Positions 7,601-8,993 of a DNA stretch of 8,993 nt are shown here, piece by piece (position 1 is the stretch's first letter; each line of letters opens with the position of its first letter). The stretch comes from Candidatus Latescibacterota bacterium (GTDB lineage Bacteria; Krumholzibacteriota; Krumholzibacteriia; WVZY01; JAKEHA01), in NCBI GenBank assembly GCA_022615275.1, contig JAKEHA010000275.1:1-8993 (forward strand), read 5' to 3'. The notes beneath the pieces were generated by a model. The model saw nothing but the letters and a program-made list of their open reading frames with translations, ran no database searches and had not been told where the DNA came from. Both the position numbers and the translations under genes were made by a program.

Positions 7601-8993
7601 CCCGCGCCCTTACAGTTCGTGACGACGGGCGCCTTCGGCGAACCCGTCGCGTATTATCAAACATTGGTGACGGGCGGTGCGGTGCGCTGGGTGTCCGTGG
7701 ATTCCGAGGCGGGAACACTCCAGCCGGGGACGTCGCTCGACGTCGCGGTGACCTTCGACGCCGCGGCGATGCCGGGCGGCGAGTTCGATGCGAGCCTTCG
7801 CATCACGAGCAACGATCCCTTCACCCCCGAGGTCGTGGTTCCGCTGCACGCGCGCGTCGCGCAGGCCCCCGACATCGCGATCTCCGAGGCGCAGCTCGAC
7901 TTCGGCGCCGCGTTCGCGGGGACGACGACGCACGACACGCTGTTCGTCTCGAATACCGGTACCGACTACCTGGTAGTGAGCGCGATCACACCGAGCCGTC
8001 CCGAGTACTCGGTGGACGCAGCCGGCTTCATCGTGGGGCCGGGCACGCGCAAACTGATCATTGTGTCGTTCGCTCCGACGACGGCGGGATCGTTGCCCGC
8101 GACACTCTCGTTCGCGAGCAACGACCCCGACCAGGGACTGCTGCAGGTATCACTCGCGGGAGAGGCCAGAGAAGCGCCGAGTTTCGCGGTCGCGCCGGGC
8201 GCTCTGTCGGTGCACCTCATGAGCGGTGACACCGCCGCGCCCGTCATTACGATCTCGAACTCGGGCGGCGGCGAGCTCGAGTACGAGATCGACACCGGCC
8301 TCCGTCCGCGCCCCACGCTGTCCAAGCGTCCTTCGTTGCCGCGGCGAGCGCGCGATTTCCTTTACGGCACGCACCCCGTGTCGATCGGGCCGGCCCCGCG
8401 CGGGAGCCGCGCCGGGCCGCCGTCCGACGTCGAACCCGCCGGTGTCACGGCGGTGGCGGCCGGGGGCGCGTTCGCGACCGAAACCCAGAACCGGCGTGCG
8501 GCGAGACTGCGCCTCGACACTCCCGAAACGCTGGAGCTGGTGGGGTCGGCTCCCGACTTCATCTGGGCCGGCGACTTCGGCGTGGGCGACAACTCGTTCG
8601 CGTACGCGGTCAACGAGCTCAATCAACTCATGACCATCGACACGCTGACCGGCGCGCAGACGATGCTGGGTTCGCTGGTGCCGTTGGGCACCGAGGTATG
8701 GACGGGGATGGCGCTGGACCCGACCGACGGCACCCTGTACGCGACCAGCACCAACGTGCAGCAGTCGTCGCTATACGTGATCGACGTCGCCGTGCCCTCG
8801 GCGGCGCGCGTCGGCACGATCGATTTCCCCGGCATCATCTCGTTGGCCGTCGACGACGACGGCCGCATGTTCGCGCAGGACGTCATCACCGACGAATTGA
8901 TTTCGGTCGACAAGACCACCGGCGCGGGGACCGCGATCGGGTCGCTCGGCTTCGACTCGAATTTCGGACAGGGGATGGCGTTCGACCCCGTGA
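4493..8993 (+). CDS. Secreted multidomain subtilisin-like (S8) serine protease, 3' end beyond window
   Basis: One uninterrupted frame of 1500 codons from GTG at 4493 to the window edge. Signal peptide: long basic N-region, hydrophobic core about 28-42, likely cut after Ala-Gly-Ala (43-45). Propeptide about 48-121 resembles inhibitor I9 (VPGQVIVKF ... IEPNYIV). S8 domain about 136-445 carries the full triad Asp172 (IIDTGVD), His227 (GHGTHVAG) and Ser387 (SGTSMAAPHVSG), with oxyanion-hole Asn319 (GAGNAG). A loop rich in Asp at 199-208 (DDDGNGYIDD), between Asp and His, probably binds calcium. A fibronectin type III domain (450-556) follows. Then come Ig-like modules A1 (561-671), B1 (672-784), A2 (786-826 and 1066-1124, split by an insert), B2 (1125-1227), the first half of A3 (1231-1269), and a propeller-like segment (1353 onward). 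Known: such proteases are exported and degrade extracellular protein. The C-terminus, where any sorting signal would be, is missing. The substrate is unknown. The 35-nt gap to boxB does not imply a shared function. Confidence 0.93.
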   Translation, partial: MVETPRLDVVFRPSGPGLRPPRGRGHRVYAVAVGFLAAWASFAGAQPGDFVPGQVIVKFAPTATSADALALRTSVNATVKERFGSIDAELWETASIGVPDAIARLRGDRRLAFIEPNYIVHATDIFPNDEFFADQWNLHNTGQSGGTPDADVDAPEAWGYETGRDVLVGIIDTGVDWQHVDLAANIFVNTREIPGNRVDDDGNGYIDDVRGWDFVNEDNDPDDDNGHGTHVAGIVAAVGNNAAGVAGVSWTARILPLKFLSALGSGSTADAIRAVEYATAMGARLTNNSWGGIGFSLALRSAIEAAADANILFVAGAGNAGVDIDVTPFYPASFDLDNVIAVGSTDAADELSSFSNYGALSVHLAAPGSEILSTFPDDRYAFASGTSMAAPHVSGAVCLLWSLAPSLTYPEAKDAVLSTVDVLTALEGFTITGGRLNLAGMLASLDDAAPAAVSDLVVASTTSNTVFLAWTATGDDSVAGTASRYDLRYSTTPIDAGNFDAATPVAGLSTPMPSGETESFEVSGLSFDTTYYFAMVVEDELGNRSPVSNAASGITLGAPGLAYAPDSFSADLLTGGTSVWSLSIRNTAQGTLDFFFEGALAAAGNVASALPSWFRTEPPAGRVYAGESLLVDVVFDATAVSGGEYPETVLLRSNDPAQPEVPIELVLRVTDAPDIAAAPTELDFGVRYTGTCATDTVVVSNIGFEPLAIGGVNANNPEFTVDTSGFALGPGESRALAVAFCPVATADGPPGQFPRPSRGVLLLTSDDPDHPAFSVPLFGDGIAPPAIAVTPASLSGDLVTGASATHTLTIANEGASELDFDIVLEETGGARVEVIAAPSLDANVLAVGRPLSPEELSALTASVPKRVDMGARGTLDKDANAAKRAAGVQVLERVEGGNFEEVFGNDENEFLGGPRTRGNLFTCTTPTTLREHRFYMNPTTATQVWFVVYEGAAQDGVYDLISASNVSPAGPGLGWYSSGEVVVPLRAGKFYVIATAFEDAAAYYNEQGIAPYPIPTSFGTLTAGAGWSWEPYDQFPPAPLQFVTTGAFGEPVAYYQTLVTGGAVRWVSVDSEAGTLQPGTSLDVAVTFDAAAMPGGEFDASLRITSNDPFTPEVVVPLHARVAQAPDIAISEAQLDFGAAFAGTTTHDTLFVSNTGTDYLVVSAITPSRPEYSVDAAGFIVGPGTRKLIIVSFAPTTAGSLPATLSFASNDPDQGLLQVSLAGEAREAPSFAVAPGALSVHLMSGDTAAPVITISNSGGGELEYEIDTGLRPRPTLSKRPSLPRRARDFLYGTHPVSIGPAPRGSRAGPPSDVEPAGVTAVAAGGAFATETQNRRAARLRLDTPETLELVGSAPDFIWAGDFGVGDNSFAYAVNELNQLMTIDTLTGAQTMLGSLVPLGTEVWTGMALDPTDGTLYATSTNVQQSSLYVIDVAVPSAARVGTIDFPGIISLAVDDDGRMFAQDVITDELISVDKTTGAGTAIGSLGFDSNFGQGMAFDPV
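5840..6160 (+). other. Fibronectin type III domain of the protease
   Basis: Residues about 450-556: PAAVSDLVVASTTSNTVFLAW opens the domain with the conserved Trp, YDLRYST gives the C strand, and LSFDTTYYFAMVVEDELGN is the typical L(x)nTxYYF strand followed by the S-P-V-SN end. It links the catalytic domain to the Ig-like array. Confidence 0.8.
6173..6505 (+). repeat. Ig-like module A1 (uninterrupted copy)
   Basis: Residues 561-671. First half: FSADLLTGG ... LSIRNTAQGTLDF. Second half: WFRTEPPAGRVYAGES ... VVFDATAVSGGEY ... LLRSNDPAQPEVPI. Only about 14 residues join the halves. The same halves recur as A2 (6848-6970 and 7688-7864), and the first half recurs again as A3 (8183-8299). It resembles BACON-type or similar bacterial Ig-like sandwiches; I do not assign it to a named family with certainty. 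Confidence 0.7.
6506..6844 (+). repeat. ASH / choice-of-anchor-D-like module B1
   Basis: Residues 672-784: APDI, ELDFGVRYTGTCATDTVVVSN, FALGPGESRALAVAFCPV, LLTSDDPDHPAFSVPLFGDG. This is the usual ASPM-SPD2-Hydin pattern (LDFG, xVxNxG, LxPGxS, VxFxP, SNDPxxP). It contains two cysteines (Cys692, Cys741) that are absent at the matching sites of B2. Confidence 0.75.
6848..6970 (+). repeat. Ig-like module A2, first half
   Basis: Residues 786-826: IAVTPASLSGDLVTG ... HTLTIANEGASELDFDIV, closely matching the first half of A1. The sequence then leaves the module for a 239-residue insert and returns at 7688. Confidence 0.7.
6971..7687 (+). other. Insert splitting module A2: charged linker plus beta-rich domain
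   Basis: Residues 827-1065. The first 70 residues are a charged, helix- or disorder-prone linker (for example SVPKRVDMGARGTLDKDANA from Ser862). From about 917 comes a compact beta-rich region: GNLFTCTTPTTLREHRFYMN, TATQVWFVVYEGAAQDG, GWYSSGEVVVPLRAGKFYVI. It looks like a carbohydrate-binding or anchor-like beta sandwich. I do not recognise a named family. Confidence 0.5.
7688..7864 (+). repeat. Ig-like module A2, second half
   Basis: Residues 1066-1124: WVSVDSEAGTLQPGTS, VTFDAAAMPGGEF, RITSNDPFTPEVVVPLHARV. It aligns with A1 from Trp613 onward without gaps over most of its length and ends in the same APDI junction to a B module. Confidence 0.7.
7865..8173 (+). repeat. ASH / choice-of-anchor-D-like module B2
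   Basis: Residues 1125-1227: APDIAISEAQLDFGAAFAG, LFVSNTGTDYLVVSAI, GFIVGPGTRKLIIVSFAPTT, FASNDPDQGLLQVSLAGE. Second copy of the B1 pattern, with the same phase relative to the A modules. Confidence 0.75.
8183..8299 (+). repeat. Ig-like module A3, first half
   Basis: Residues 1231-1269: FAVAPGALSVHLMSGD, ITISNSGGGELEYEI. It matches the first halves of A1 and A2 and stops at the same strand. The second half is not reached before the window ends. Confidence 0.65.
8300..8548 (+). other. Arg/Pro-rich linker following the A3 half-module
   Basis: Residues 1270-1352. Low-complexity segment with many Arg, Pro and Ala, including LRPRPTLSKRPSLPRRARDF at its start (seven Arg/Lys in 20 residues). Probably disordered. 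It contrasts with the acidic composition of the domains around it. Confidence 0.55.
8549..8993 (+). repeat. Propeller-like repeat region (cut by window edge)
   Basis: From residue 1353. Three similar units have the core hydrophobic-x-IDxxTG or V-D-K-T-TG at Asp1383 (MTIDTLTGAQTMLGSL), Asp1431 (YVIDVAVPSAARVGTI) and Asp1473 (ISVDKTTGAGTAIGSL). The spacing is 48 and 42 residues, with intervening strands such as MALDPTDGTLYAT, LAVDDDGRMFAQ and MAFDPV. This is the pattern of NHL/YVTN/DUF4394-like beta-propeller blades. At least three blades are visible and more must follow. Confidence 0.6.

Noticed and set aside
7258..8229. Plus-strand open frame of 323 codons in another frame inside the Ig-like modules
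   Set aside because: Arg-rich and motif-free, while the protease frame holds the repeated A and B modules through this region.
8990..8993. Apparent TGA at the end of the window as the protease stop
   Set aside because: The last bases read GTG-A in the protease frame. The TGA is out of frame, so the gene continues beyond the window.

Overview
The window is GC-rich (about two thirds G+C by eye). All genes lie on the + strand, with a strong preference for G or C in the third codon position. It suggests a GC-rich Gram-negative soil or sediment bacterium. Secreted subtilases that carry fibronectin type III, ASH/choice-of-anchor-D and propeller-like modules are common in Myxococcota and in candidate phyla such as Eisenbacteria. 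I cannot settle the lineage from this sequence.

Region 1 (1-4457) is a tightly packed catabolic operon for aerobic benzoate breakdown through CoA thioesters (the box pathway). The order is: the end of a 4HBT-family acyl-CoA thioesterase (1-353), a zinc-binding MDR-family oxidoreductase (350-1384), BoxC the ring-opening lyase (1390-3039), and BoxB the di-iron benzoyl-CoA epoxidase (3039-4457). Neighbouring genes overlap by 1-4 nt or are 5 nt apart, so they are probably co-transcribed and translationally coupled. BoxB, with the reductase BoxA, converts benzoyl-CoA to its 2,3-epoxide. BoxC hydrolyses the ring to 3,4-dehydroadipyl-CoA semialdehyde and formate. The thioesterase may release CoA from accumulated benzoyl-CoA. 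The boxA reductase, the boxD aldehyde dehydrogenase and the benzoate-CoA ligase are not in the window. BoxB is the last box gene before an unrelated gene, so those genes must lie upstream or elsewhere.

Region 2 (4458-4492) is a 35-nt spacer with a Shine-Dalgarno sequence. A possible sigma70-type promoter overlaps the end of boxB. I see no terminator.

Region 3 (4493 to the end of the window) is one very long open frame of 1500 codons with no stop, truncated by the window edge. It encodes a secreted subtilisin-family (S8) protease: signal peptide, I9-like propeptide, catalytic domain with Asp172/His227/Ser387, a fibronectin type III domain, then an alternating series of two Ig-like modules (called A and B here) and a propeller-like segment. 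In the second and third A modules the sandwich is interrupted at the same place by long, unrelated inserts, each beginning with an Arg/Lys-rich linker. This nested architecture is the most unusual thing in the window.

I found no RNA gene, CRISPR array, transposon or phage feature. No stretch longer than 35 nt lacks a coding call. I do not see a clearly new multi-gene system. The box operon is a known pathway in a slightly unusual arrangement, and the protease is a known family with an uncommon domain layout.
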